In this document: positions 17,510 to 25,599 of the stretch, one piece after another | Layout of the letters: each line of letters starts with the position of its first letter | Numbering within the stretch: position 1 is the stretch's first letter | NCBI GenBank assembly: GCA_964483465.1 | Contig: CAZABG010000003.1 | Span: 1 to 61,774 of the forward strand | DNA: 61,774 bases | DNA from: CAZABG01 sp964483465 | GTDB lineage: Bacteria; Chlamydiota; Chlamydiia; Chlamydiales; Parachlamydiaceae | Reading direction: 5' to 3' | Made by a program: the position numbers and the translations under genes | The notes under the pieces: generated by a model | Database searches by the model: none | Told to the model about the DNA's origin: nothing | What the model saw: the letters and a program-made list of their open reading frames with translations, nothing else

Positions 17510-17544
17510 AAAGGCGGTAAGATGAACTTCATCTTACCGCCTTT
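17510..17544 (-). terminator. terminator of npt (also usable on the other strand)
   Basis: A perfect 15-bp stem (AAAGGCGGTAAGATG / CATCTTACCGCCTTT) with a 5-base loop lies between two convergent genes. In the npt direction it is followed by TTTTTCTTTT-like sequence. A second hairpin, GGAAGGAT / ATCCTTCC at 17547-17567, lies between it and the npt stop. TGAAGGCGGAAGG beside that hairpin also occurs downstream of secDF (12030-12050). Confidence 0.85.
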
Positions 17545-17579
17545 CGGGAAGGATTATTGATCCTTCCGCCTTCAAAAAT

Positions 17580-19124
17580 TTAAGTCGCTGCAGGCTGTGG
17601 ATCTTTCGACTTATCCGCAGGTTTTTCGCCGGTAAGGGCAACAAACTGACGGTTAAGCGAACGAACCGCAACAATCCATGCGCCGATAATCACGAAGAGG
17701 ATAATCGCAACGTATGGAGTGATCGCAGAGATCGTACCGAACAACACGAGAAGGCCTTGCTGGACAAGTGATCCGCCTGATTTACCGAGACGAGCACCGA
17801 CCACGTCAATTGCCGCTTTACCTTTCGTTTTAGCTTCTTGGTCAAGCGGAATATAGGCCATTTCTTTTGTTGGGTCGAAGAGCGAGTATTTCGCAGACTT
17901 ACTCATGATGTTCTGAGCCGCGCCGAAAAGTACCGCAAGCATCAATGGGCTGGTTCCCATGTACGCGATGTAGCCCGCTACAAGCGTGCTGTCACGGAAG
18001 AGAACGAACGCAAAGAAGCCAACGCCCGTGATAAGAAGAACGACCGGAGTGATCATAGCAGCAAAGCCCCAGCCTTTTCTTCTAATAACGTTACCACCTA
18101 CGAAGAGCATCATGAAAATAGTTACAAGACCGGTGAAGAACGAGAATCCGCCCATGAACTCAGAGTACTGGTTCGCGTTAGGATACTGAAGCTTCAACTG
18201 GTTTTTCCAGGTTACTTCAACGAGGTTGATCGAGATACCGTAAGCGATTACGAGGATCGCAATGCCAAGTACGTATTTCGATGAAAGAAGGTATTTAAAG
18301 CTTTCAGCGATACCCATTTTTGGTTTCGATTTCTTCGCCTTTTTCTCTTCAGTTGCATCAAAGAAGCGAGGATCGGTAAGAACGTTACGGTTCATCCACC
18401 AGTAGATCGCAACAACTGATGCACCAGCGACGATAACCATCGTCATAAGGTAGTTTAACGAAAGCTGCCATGCCGCTTCTTTCTCAAGGCCGGCTTGCGC
18501 TCTGGAAACCCAGATAATAGCAGGGCCCGATACGAGAAGCGCGAGGTTTGCGCCCAAACCGAAAAGGCTGTAGAATCTTTTCGCTTCGCCAACGCGAGTA
18601 ATGTCATTCGCAAATCCCCAGAAGAGGAGCGAAAGAACTACGGAACCCCAAAGTTCGGAAAGGATGTAGAATAAAGAGAGGGTCCAGTCGCGGTAGCAAG
18701 AAATTAAGCCCGAAAAACCAACAGGAAGAACTGACTGTAACCAGTCGGCTGAAGTTGTCGGTTGGAGCATTTCGCGGTTTGGATAAATGAATACGGCGAA
18801 TAAGCCGAAGAAAACGAGGAACGGCGCGATTGTCGCGTAGAACAGGTTTTCTTTGCTAAGCATATTGCTCAACTTAGCATAAACTAGCATGAAGAGAATA
18901 GCTCCAGGAACTACGCCCCAGAACTTCAAGAATGGGATCGTCTCAGCGCCTGAGGCGGTTACGACGAGCGTATCTTTTGTATCTCTTAGGATCGTGTAGT
19001 TAAAGGAAATAAAGAAAAACAGGAAAAACATAGGCAAGAGTTTTTTAAGCTCAAAATTGTGCACCGGCCAAAAAAACTTTCGCCACTTGCCAAACTCCTG
19101 TTTGGTCTCTTGTGACATAAACAC
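17580..19124 (-). CDS. npt1: ATP/ADP translocase (nucleotide transporter, Npt family)
   Basis: This is an inner-membrane carrier that exchanges bacterial ADP for host ATP, the energy-parasitism step of Chlamydiales and Rickettsiales. The signature FNYTILRDTKDTLVVTA followed by GAETIPFLKFWGVVPGA is visible at about residues 42-75. The next 400 residues form about 11-12 hydrophobic helices. At 514 residues the length matches Npt1. The family has several paralogs with other nucleotide specificities. Position beside the CT066-like and ytg genes, as CT065 in C. trachomatis, supports the Npt1 type. The start is ATG at 19124 or 19118, with GAGG upstream. The predicted leader of about 130 nt contains a long hairpin. 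Confidence 0.94.
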   Translation of the reverse strand: MFMSQETKQEFGKWRKFFWPVHNFELKKLLPMFFLFFFISFNYTILRDTKDTLVVTASGAETIPFLKFWGVVPGAILFMLVYAKLSNMLSKENLFYATIAPFLVFFGLFAVFIYPNREMLQPTTSADWLQSVLPVGFSGLISCYRDWTLSLFYILSELWGSVVLSLLFWGFANDITRVGEAKRFYSLFGLGANLALLVSGPAIIWVSRAQAGLEKEAAWQLSLNYLMTMVIVAGASVVAIYWWMNRNVLTDPRFFDATEEKKAKKSKPKMGIAESFKYLLSSKYVLGIAILVIAYGISINLVEVTWKNQLKLQYPNANQYSEFMGGFSFFTGLVTIFMMLFVGGNVIRRKGWGFAAMITPVVLLITGVGFFAFVLFRDSTLVAGYIAYMGTSPLMLAVLFGAAQNIMSKSAKYSLFDPTKEMAYIPLDQEAKTKGKAAIDVVGARLGKSGGSLVQQGLLVLFGTISAITPYVAIILFVIIGAWIVAVRSLNRQFVALTGEKPADKSKDPQPAAT

Positions 19125-19152
19125 CTCGGTTATAGTTAAATTCTTGAGAGGG

Positions 19153-19237
19153 GTCTACAAACTGCTATCTTTCAATATCGATGCCGCATTTTGCGTCGGA
19201 ATAGGAAGTCGAAATTGAAATATAAGAGTTTGTAGAC
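19153..19237 (-). ncRNA. candidate structured 5' leader of npt
   Basis: Two arms of 11 bases pair perfectly (GTCTACAAACT and AGTTTGTAGAC). Inside them a second pair of 11-base arms (TTTCAATATCG and CGAAATTGAAA) matches with one mismatch. At the tip CGCA-AAA-TGCG can form a small hairpin. The structure begins about 17 nt after the predicted transcription start and ends 28 nt before the npt start codon. It has no U-run behind it, so it does not look like a terminator. A protein- or metabolite-responsive leader, or mRNA stabilisation, is possible. Confidence 0.55.
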
Positions 19238-19260
19238 GCCTTCTTATATCTTTGGCAATG

Positions 19261-19289
19261 AGTATAGTTAATAGTTAGCTTAAGGGCAA
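19261..19289 (-). promoter_or_regulatory. predicted promoter of npt
   Basis: On the minus strand TTGCCC (19284-19289) is followed after 17 bp by TATACT (19261-19266). Transcription would start near 19254, giving a leader of about 130 nt. Confidence 0.55.
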
Positions 19290-19302
19290 GGAAAAAATAA
19301 GT

Positions 19303-19809
19303 TTACAGGCTTAGCCCAGAGCTTTTTTTTCTGAATTGAAAGCGGCCTTTTTCAAAATAATATTTACCATCTTCCCAGATGGCTAAATGCTCTGTTAAAA
19401 ACGGCTTATTAAACCCAATTGCAAATTGTATAAATTTATTTTTTAATTTTGGTGGGATAGTCCCTAAATTTAGTCGATTTAATGCCGCACGAATATTCTG
19501 TTTTTTAATTGATTTTAGTGATGTTCGTAATTTAGCTGTAAAATCATTAGGGATATTAAATTGTAAATAAACTTGGCCAGAGGAGGTTATATCGATATTT
19601 CCTATAGTTAATTCTATAGGGGGGTAGTCAAAAAGCTCAAATTCCTGATTTAAATCGATAATGTCATTGCCGTGAAGATCTTCAAGCCAGAATAAAGGAA
19701 TCGATAGTGATTCTGGCTCAAGCCATTCTGTTCCAGGGTAGGGGATTTGAAGGCGGGATATATCATCTATCGTCTCTTTAGGGATAAGGATACATAATAA
19801 TGCCCGCAT
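19303..19809 (-). CDS. 2H phosphoesterase-like (2'-5' RNA ligase fold) protein with degenerate catalytic motifs
   Basis: The 168-residue product follows the layout of LigT/ThpR proteins: MRALLCILIPKETIDDISRL, then TEWLEPESLSIPLFWLEDL, then PPIELTIGNIDI, and finally NKFIQFAIGFNKPFL. In active members the second and fourth elements hold His-x-Thr (for example NLHITL and PHLTLAR). Here these are Ser-Ile-Pro and Gln-Phe-Ala, so both catalytic histidines are lost. The fold call is by motif order and length only. The protein is more likely an RNA- or nucleotide-binding relic than an enzyme. A hairpin just before the start may hide the ribosome-binding site. It lies between npt and the CT066-like gene, which are direct neighbours in Chlamydiaceae. 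Confidence 0.5.
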   Translation of the reverse strand: MRALLCILIPKETIDDISRLQIPYPGTEWLEPESLSIPLFWLEDLHGNDIIDLNQEFELFDYPPIELTIGNIDITSSGQVYLQFNIPNDFTAKLRTSLKSIKKQNIRAALNRLNLGTIPPKLKNKFIQFAIGFNKPFLTEHLAIWEDGKYYFEKGRFQFRKKSSGLSL

Positions 19810-19820
19810 AGTTAGGATTC

Positions 19821-19838
19821 CCCCCTTTTAAAAGGGGG
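19821..19838 (-). promoter_or_regulatory. 18-bp palindrome at the ribosome-binding site
   Basis: CCCCCTTTTAAAAGGGGG is a perfect palindrome. In the minus-strand mRNA the AAGGGGG arm is the only Shine-Dalgarno-like sequence, about 11 bases before the ATG at 19809, and it would pair with the CCCCCTT arm. It may also act as a weak terminator for the CT066-like gene that ends 6 bases upstream. Confidence 0.5.
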
Positions 19839-19843
19839 AAAAA

Positions 19844-20323
19844 TTATATCGTTTGAGCTACCGACTCAACGTATGAATGCCATAGTTCTTCGTCGGTGCG
19901 GTTGTTTTTAATAGAAGCGATTAATTCTCTTTTAATCGATTTCAAATCTCTTTTTGGAGAAAGTTTGCGGATAATTTCTTTTTCGCCTGATTTGCGTGCA
20001 AGTCCAAGAAGAAGATCGATATCTTGTTTTGAAAGGGGAAGGTGATCTTTTCTTTTGCGCGAACCTCTTGGGGCTCTTGCTTTTGGAGGTTGTTTGTTTG
20101 GGCTGTCTAGGTTGATGATGAATTTGTTAATGAGGTGCGAAAGTCCTTCTGGATCTTCGTGTTTCATTTTTCTCATGGAGAAGTGGTGGATATATCCTCC
20201 TTTAGGACCGGGAATATATCTGCAAATATCGTTCTCTTTTTTAACGCCTACTTTTTTAATTGCGCGTTCGATCAATTGATCCAATTGTTTGTTTTCCTGC
20301 TTTTTTTCTGTGGCAGTGCTCAT
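19844..20323 (-). CDS. conserved chlamydial hypothetical protein (CT066-like by position)
   Basis: The 159-residue basic protein begins MSTATEKKQENKQLDQLIER. It contains ICRYIPGPKGGYIHHFSMRK and a cluster PPKARAPRGSRKRK in the middle, followed by helical sequence ending ELWHSYVESVAQTI. The RGSRKRK cluster suggests nucleic-acid contact. In C. trachomatis a hypothetical gene of similar size (CT066) sits between npt1 and ytgA, so I infer orthology from gene order. The start codon has AAGGA upstream. Function unknown. Confidence 0.7.
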   Translation of the reverse strand: MSTATEKKQENKQLDQLIERAIKKVGVKKENDICRYIPGPKGGYIHHFSMRKMKHEDPEGLSHLINKFIINLDSPNKQPPKARAPRGSRKRKDHLPLSKQDIDLLLGLARKSGEKEIIRKLSPKRDLKSIKRELIASIKNNRTDEELWHSYVESVAQTI

Positions 20324-20350
20324 TATTTAGTTCCTTCTTTATACTACACG

Positions 20351-20370
20351 TCAATATCTATTGATATTGA
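20351..20370. promoter_or_regulatory. inverted repeat TCAATATC-TATT-GATATTGA
   Basis: A perfect 8-bp inverted repeat with a 4-bp centre lies 28 bp upstream of the CT066-like start codon and in the divergent region shared with mrp. Its place is right for an operator. The surrounding 200 bases are AT-rich, with no promoter that I can fix with confidence. Confidence 0.45.
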
Positions 20371-20524
20371 TCAATTCGTTAATTTCACCCGTGTTCAATA
20401 GTTTCTATTGGTTGTAATTTCAACCCAAAAAATAAAACCATTTCACTAATCTATTAGGCTCGCCTAATAAATCAGGGGAAATTTAGAAAATATAGAGATT
20501 TAATGCAACATACTTGCTTAAAAA

Positions 20525-21616
20525 ATGAATAGTATTTGCAGATACATCATGATATATTTTCCAAGTGTTATGAGATTACCTCTTTATTCAAATAAGATCG
20601 AAAATCGTTTCAGAAAAGTAATTGCTGTCGCTGCCGGAAAAGGCGGAGTAGGTAAATCAACAATTGCTTCCACGCTTAGTTATGCGCTTAAGAATGACAA
20701 AAAAAAAGTAGGTCTTCTTGATGCGGATCTTTACGGTCCGTCCATACGTAAAATGGTGCCGGCTGATACCCAAGCAAATACATTGCAAGGCCGTCACAAT
20801 CCAGCAAGTTCAAAAGGCCTTTTATCTCTTTCATTTTCTGATTTTAAAAATAGCCTTCAAACTAATTCAATGCGTGCGCCGCTTGTTGATAAATGGATTC
20901 GTGAGTTTACGAATAATACAAATTGGGGCGAACTTGATTGTTTAATTATTGATTGTCCGCCTGGAACGGGCGATATCCTTTTGAGTTTATCGCAGCAAAT
21001 CAAAATAGATAATGTAATTGTTGTAACAACTCCTCAAGAAGTTGCTTTAATCGATGTAAGACGGACGATTAAATTCTTTGAAGCGATGGATGTGCCGGTT
21101 TTGGGAATCGTTGAAAACATGATCTACTTACAGGTGAACGATGAAAGAATCGAGCTTTTTGGATCAGGCGGAGGCGCTTCTTTATCAAACGAGTTTAAAA
21201 TTCCTTTAATTGCAAAGCTTCCTTTTGTTCCAAAAATGGGGGCTCTTGCCGATAAAGGATTTCATATTTATGAATCTTTAGATCCCGATTTCGAGGGTTT
21301 AAAAACGGAAATTGGCAAAATTATGTCAAAAATCGGATTTGAAAAAGACCAGGACCCTGTTTTAGCGCTTCATGGCCCTAATGCATTTTCAATAACATTT
21401 GCCGATGGGCATAAAAGGGTGTATCATTTAGGAGATCTACAGCAAAGCTGTCCTTGTGCAAAATGTCAGGAAGAGAAAGCTCCTTTTAATGCAGATCTGA
21501 CTGCAAAAGGGGTTAGCGCAGTGGGAAGATATGCGATTAAGGTGGATTTTGATAAGGGATGCTCAAACGGCATATATCCGTTTAAGCTTTTAAAAACTTT
21601 GGGAACGCCAATATGA
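20525..21616 (+). CDS. mrp: Mrp/NBP35 P-loop ATPase fused to a DUF971 domain
   Basis: Mrp (ApbC) proteins carry and deliver iron-sulphur clusters. Residues about 30-270 form the P-loop ATPase, with the deviant Walker A GKGGVGKST, GLLDADLYGPSI, and IIDCPPGTGD. Residues about 285-360 are a DUF971 domain (FSITFADGHKRVYHLGDL and AVGRYAIKVDFDKGCSNGIY), a fusion known in several bacteria. The usual Mrp CxxC after VENM is absent (VENMIYLQVNDERIELF). The only clustered cysteines are Cys309, Cys311 and Cys314 in SCPCAKCQ, inside DUF971. The start may instead be ATG at 20570; neither has a strong ribosome-binding site. The stop overlaps ytgA by 4 bases, tying cluster assembly to metal uptake. Confidence 0.85.
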   Translation: MNSICRYIMIYFPSVMRLPLYSNKIENRFRKVIAVAAGKGGVGKSTIASTLSYALKNDKKKVGLLDADLYGPSIRKMVPADTQANTLQGRHNPASSKGLLSLSFSDFKNSLQTNSMRAPLVDKWIREFTNNTNWGELDCLIIDCPPGTGDILLSLSQQIKIDNVIVVTTPQEVALIDVRRTIKFFEAMDVPVLGIVENMIYLQVNDERIELFGSGGGASLSNEFKIPLIAKLPFVPKMGALADKGFHIYESLDPDFEGLKTEIGKIMSKIGFEKDQDPVLALHGPNAFSITFADGHKRVYHLGDLQQSCPCAKCQEEKAPFNADLTAKGVSAVGRYAIKVDFDKGCSNGIYPFKLLKTLGTPI

Positions 21617-22596
21617 ATATGAAATGGATAGCATGCCTTTTAACGATTTTTTCTGCTTGTTCTTCAGAATCTAATAATAAAAGCGAACTTAAGTCATGGA
21701 TGGAAACATCGGATGAGCTAAAGGTATTGTCAACGACTGCCATGATTGATGATATGGTTAAACAAGTTGGAGGAGATCAAGTTAAAACGCTGATTCTCAT
21801 TCAAGGCGATTTGGATCCACATAGCTATCAATTGGTAAAAGGCGATCAGGAAAAACTTTTGACAGCCTCGGTCATTATCGCGAACGGCCTCAATTTAGAG
21901 CATGGAGCAAGTCTTAAGAATTTTCTAAGCACAAGTTCTAAAGCCTATTTTGTCGGTGATTACATCGCGAAACAAACTCCCGAAAAGATTTTAAAGTATA
22001 AAGGCGAAACAGATCCGCATATATGGATGGATATTTCCTTATGGCAATCCGCCATTCCTTTAGTCGTGCAGGCGCTTTCCGAGGCGCGTCCTTCTAAAAA
22101 AGAATATTTTGAGCTGAGAGGAGAGAAGTTAAAAGAACTCTACTTAAATAAGCATGATCAAGTCAAAGCAATCCTTGCCGAAGTTCCTTCTTCAAAACGC
22201 TATTTAGTGACAAGCCATGATGCTTTTAACTATTTTGCAAGAGCCTATCTTGCCGAGCCAAGTGAAATTGCCGACAATACATGGTCGGAAAGATTTCAAG
22301 CGCCGGAAGGCCTCGCTCCGGATAGCCAATTATCTTTAAATGACATTCGGCATATTGTAGAACATTTGAAGAAATACAATATCAGAGTCATTTTCCCTGA
22401 ATCAAATCTTAGTCCCGATTCTTTAAAGAAGATTGTTGATGCAGCAGGAAGAGAAGGAGTAAATGTCTCGCTTGGCAACCCCTATCTTTATGGCGATGCG
22501 ATGGGCCCAAAAGGCTCCGATGGTGATACCTATTTAAAAATGATTGAACATAACGCGAAGACTATCCGCGAAGATATCATGGAGGCGGCTCGTTGA
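21613..22596 (+). CDS. ytgA: YtgA, periplasmic metal-binding lipoprotein (ZnuA/TroA family)
   Basis: YtgA is the solute-binding protein of the chlamydial iron/manganese/zinc ABC transporter. A short signal peptide ends in a lipobox (IFSAC, Cys16), so the protein should be lipid-anchored. Cluster A-I features are the metal ligands in DPHSYQ, DPHIWMD, and SHDAFNYF, and an acidic ligand in the PESNLSPDS region. At 327 residues the length is normal. It begins a run of four genes, each overlapping the next by 4 bases. Confidence 0.92.
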   Translation: MNMKWIACLLTIFSACSSESNNKSELKSWMETSDELKVLSTTAMIDDMVKQVGGDQVKTLILIQGDLDPHSYQLVKGDQEKLLTASVIIANGLNLEHGASLKNFLSTSSKAYFVGDYIAKQTPEKILKYKGETDPHIWMDISLWQSAIPLVVQALSEARPSKKEYFELRGEKLKELYLNKHDQVKAILAEVPSSKRYLVTSHDAFNYFARAYLAEPSEIADNTWSERFQAPEGLAPDSQLSLNDIRHIVEHLKKYNIRVIFPESNLSPDSLKKIVDAAGREGVNVSLGNPYLYGDAMGPKGSDGDTYLKMIEHNAKTIREDIMEAAR

Positions 22597-23351
22597 AACC
22601 TGCGCTTGATATCAACCAGCTAACAGTTAATTACAACGATATTCCTGTCCTGTGGGATGTGAGTTTGTCCGTACCCATTGGAAAATTGGTAGGCATTGTG
22701 GGTCCGAATGGAGCAGGTAAATCGACTTTACTTAAGGCTATCTTAGGATTAGTGGAACCCGTTTCAGGGAAAATCTCCATCCTCGGGGAAAGCCTTAAAA
22801 ATATTAAGAATCAGATCGCCTATGTTCCTCAGCGGGAATCGGTAGATTGGGATTTTCCGATTACGGTAGAAGAGCTTGTTTTGATGGGAAGATATGGCCG
22901 GCTTTCATGGGGAGAAAGGCTTCGTGAATCAGACTATGCAGCTGCCGATCATGTCTTAAAGCTAGTTGAGATGTCCGACTTTAAAAGCAGGCAAATCAAC
23001 GAGCTCTCGGGGGGGCAAAAGCAAAGAATTTTTATAGCAAGAGCGTTGATTCAGGACGCGAGAATTCTTTTTTTAGATGAGCCTTTTGCCGGAATTGACC
23101 TGGCTTCGGAAAATCTTATTTTATCGATTCTAAAGAAGCTCACGCAAGAAGGTAAAAGCGTTTTTGTCGTTCACCATGATTTACCTGCAATTGAAACCCA
23201 TTTTGATTGGGCCATTTTACTCAATTTGCGATTATGCGGCGTTGGACCTGTTCATCAAGTTTTTAATCCCGTTACGCTGCAAGAAACTTATGGAAAAAGC
23301 TTTCATTTGATTGAAGAGCTTATGAATGTAAAGAGGCAAAAAGAGAGATGA
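22593..23351 (+). CDS. ytgB: YtgB, ATPase of the metal ABC transporter
   Basis: The 252-residue cytoplasmic ATPase shows Walker A GPNGAGKSTLLKA, the Q-loop YVPQRE, the signature LSGGQKQRIFIARAL, and Walker B ILFLDEPFAGID followed by the His switch VHHDL. It pairs with the YtgC and YtgD permeases. Overlaps of 4 bases on both sides indicate coupled translation. Confidence 0.95.
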   Translation: MKPALDINQLTVNYNDIPVLWDVSLSVPIGKLVGIVGPNGAGKSTLLKAILGLVEPVSGKISILGESLKNIKNQIAYVPQRESVDWDFPITVEELVLMGRYGRLSWGERLRESDYAAADHVLKLVEMSDFKSRQINELSGGQKQRIFIARALIQDARILFLDEPFAGIDLASENLILSILKKLTQEGKSVFVVHHDLPAIETHFDWAILLNLRLCGVGPVHQVFNPVTLQETYGKSFHLIEELMNVKRQKER

Positions 23352-24655
23352 ACTATTTTACCGATGCGGTTTTAAGGGCTCCGACACTCGGTTCGATGTT
23401 TATTGGAGCCATGGCGGCTTTGATTGGCGTTACGGTCGTTTTAAGAAAGGAATCTCTTGTCGGGGAAGCTTTATCACACGCGGCATACCCCGGTGTAATG
23501 GCGGGAGTCATCTTTTGGGGCCTGGGTTCCCTATATAATGAGGGAGCCATTCAAATCATGCTTCTAACAGGTGCCTTTATCACTTCATTCATTGCTTATT
23601 TATTGATCGGCCGGCTTGAAAGAATTTTTAATATTCCCTCTGATTCTGCCCTTTGCTTGATTTTGTCTTCCTTTTTTGGGATTGGTGTTTTTTTCGCCTC
23701 CATTATTCAGTTTCAGTTTTCTTCCCTTTATAATCAGGCTCAAACCTACATTTTTGGCCAGTCCGCTACTTTGACCGATTTTCAAATGAGTCTTTTTTTT
23801 ATTTTACTACTCGTGATAGCCGGCTTAATCTCTTTCTTCTATCGTAAAATCAAAATTTATTTGTTCGATGCGAGTTACGCAGAAACGCTTGGTATTAAAA
23901 CGCACGCGATCGAAATGCTCCTCTTTTTTTTAACGACACTTGCGCTTGTAGCCGGAATTCGGGCGGTAGGAGTTGTTTTGATGTCGGCATTAATGATTGC
24001 TCCTGCTTTGTCTGCGCGGGAGCTTACTAATCATCTTGGTAGAATGTATGCGATTGCTGCCCTGCTTGGTGCTTTATATGCCTTTGGAGGGGTTGTTTTA
24101 TCGAATGAGCTATCGATTCGTTTAAGTTCGGATGATCGCTTTTCAATGCCAACGGGGCCAACTATTGTTCTTGTTGCTGCCTTTATCACAGGATTAATTC
24201 TGCTTTTCAATCCAAAAAGAGGCCTTGTCTTTAGGGCCATTCGTACCGTTCATTTTAAAACTCAGACGCTGTACGAAAATATTTTAAAGACATGTTTGCA
24301 ATTGGATAAGCCGATTGATATCTGCGAGTTGCATGATTATTTGCATACCCATTCACTTCGATTAAGGTGGTCGATTAAAAGACTTGTGAATGAAGGGTGG
24401 CTGAAAGAGATCGAAGGACGCTACTACTTAACGGAAGAAGGAAGGATTAAAGCTAAAAGAATTCAGCGTCTTCATCGTTTATGGGAAGTGTATCTTGTAG
24501 ATTATGTAGGTATCAATAAGGAGAGGGTTCATAAAAGCGCGGAAGAGATGGAGCACTTGATCAATCCTGAACTTGAAAAGGAACTGACCAAATTGCTTAA
24601 AGATCCAAAAGTTGATCCGCACGAGAAACCGATTCCGGGGCTAGATGAAGTATGA
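23348..24655 (+). CDS. ytgC: YtgC permease fused to a DtxR-like regulator (YtgR)
   Basis: Residues about 1-290 form the ABC-3 family permease with about eight hydrophobic helices, with VRAVGVVLMSALMIAPALSA-like family sequence (here GIRAVGVVLMSALMIAPALS). Residues 300-435 are a cytosolic winged-helix DtxR/MntR-like domain (LRLRWSIKRLVNEGWLKE, then GRIKAKRIQRLHRLWEVYL and ERVHKSAEEMEHLINPE). In C. trachomatis this tail is cut off to give the iron-dependent repressor YtgR. The conserved layout suggests the same here. A self-regulating transporter subunit is thus likely, but cleavage is not visible in the sequence. Confidence 0.93.
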   Translation: MNYFTDAVLRAPTLGSMFIGAMAALIGVTVVLRKESLVGEALSHAAYPGVMAGVIFWGLGSLYNEGAIQIMLLTGAFITSFIAYLLIGRLERIFNIPSDSALCLILSSFFGIGVFFASIIQFQFSSLYNQAQTYIFGQSATLTDFQMSLFFILLLVIAGLISFFYRKIKIYLFDASYAETLGIKTHAIEMLLFFLTTLALVAGIRAVGVVLMSALMIAPALSARELTNHLGRMYAIAALLGALYAFGGVVLSNELSIRLSSDDRFSMPTGPTIVLVAAFITGLILLFNPKRGLVFRAIRTVHFKTQTLYENILKTCLQLDKPIDICELHDYLHTHSLRLRWSIKRLVNEGWLKEIEGRYYLTEEGRIKAKRIQRLHRLWEVYLVDYVGINKERVHKSAEEMEHLINPELEKELTKLLKDPKVDPHEKPIPGLDEV

Positions 24656-25599
24656 ATCCTTATTACGATCAGAACTTCTTTTCTTTTTTTAAAGTCCTGC
24701 TAGGGAGATTGCCGGCTATTCTTTCCGGAGACGTTTTACAATCGGATGAAATTCAAATCATCGTTTTATCTCTTGTAGCTCTTTCAGGCGCTTTAATTGG
24801 ATCTTTCTTGGTTTTAAAGCGGATGACGATGATCGCAAATTCGTTATCACATACACTGCTTATCGGAATTGCTTTCGTGTTTTGGCTTTCTTTTCATTAT
24901 GGAAGCGAAGTGAGCATGACGGCTTTAATGATCGCCTCTTTAGTTATGGCCTTTTTGACGGTTGGCTTAACGCGCTTTTTGATTAATGTATTAAACTTAA
25001 AAGAAGACGCTGCAACAGGGCTTGTTTTCACTTCGTTATTCTCTCTCGGGATTATATTTGTAACCCTTTTGACTCGCTCAGGCCATGTAGGAATGGAGTC
25101 AGTAGTCGGTAATGTAGATGCTTTGGTTCAAGTGGATATTCAACCAGTACTCATCGTGACTTTTTTGAACATTGCCATTTTCTCCTTTCTTTTTAAGGAA
25201 TTTAAATTAACTTCTTTTGATCCTTTGTATGCGAGGTTTCTTGGCTTCTCCCCCCTGTTTTTTGATTCTATAATATTAGCTTTAACGGCGCTGACGCTAA
25301 TTTCTTCCTTTAGAGCTGTGGGTGTGATTATGGTCCTATGCTTTTTGACGGCGCCTGTCCTATCAGCAAGGTTCTTTTTCAAAAACCTTTATTCTTTAAT
25401 ATTATATGCAGGGTTTTTAGGAGTCGCAACATCGATTGTTGCTGTCGCTTTATCTAGGCATCTTTTGTCGGAGAATAATTTAGCTGTCTCAACTTCAGGC
25501 TTAACCGTGCTATTATTAGCTGTGGTTTTCCTTATACACTCTCAATGGTTTCTTTTTTGTAGGTTGCAGCGAAAGAAAACACCCCGGCAGACGCAATAG
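24652..25599 (+). CDS. ytgD: YtgD, second permease of the metal ABC transporter
   Basis: The 315-residue ABC-3 permease has an N-terminal extension of about 35 residues, then about eight hydrophobic helices. Family sequences such as LVLKRMTMIANSLSHTLLIG and SFRAVGVIMVLCFLTAPVLS are visible. It lacks the YtgR tail. The last 68 bases overlap the end of a convergent gene. Confidence 0.92.
   Translation: MNPYYDQNFFSFFKVLLGRLPAILSGDVLQSDEIQIIVLSLVALSGALIGSFLVLKRMTMIANSLSHTLLIGIAFVFWLSFHYGSEVSMTALMIASLVMAFLTVGLTRFLINVLNLKEDAATGLVFTSLFSLGIIFVTLLTRSGHVGMESVVGNVDALVQVDIQPVLIVTFLNIAIFSFLFKEFKLTSFDPLYARFLGFSPLFFDSIILALTALTLISSFRAVGVIMVLCFLTAPVLSARFFFKNLYSLILYAGFLGVATSIVAVALSRHLLSENNLAVSTSGLTVLLLAVVFLIHSQWFLFCRLQRKKTPRQTQ

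Noticed and set aside
17838..18284. 148-codon ORF antisense to npt
   Set aside because: Shadow of the ATP/ADP translocase reading frame; very charged, low-complexity translation without homology features.
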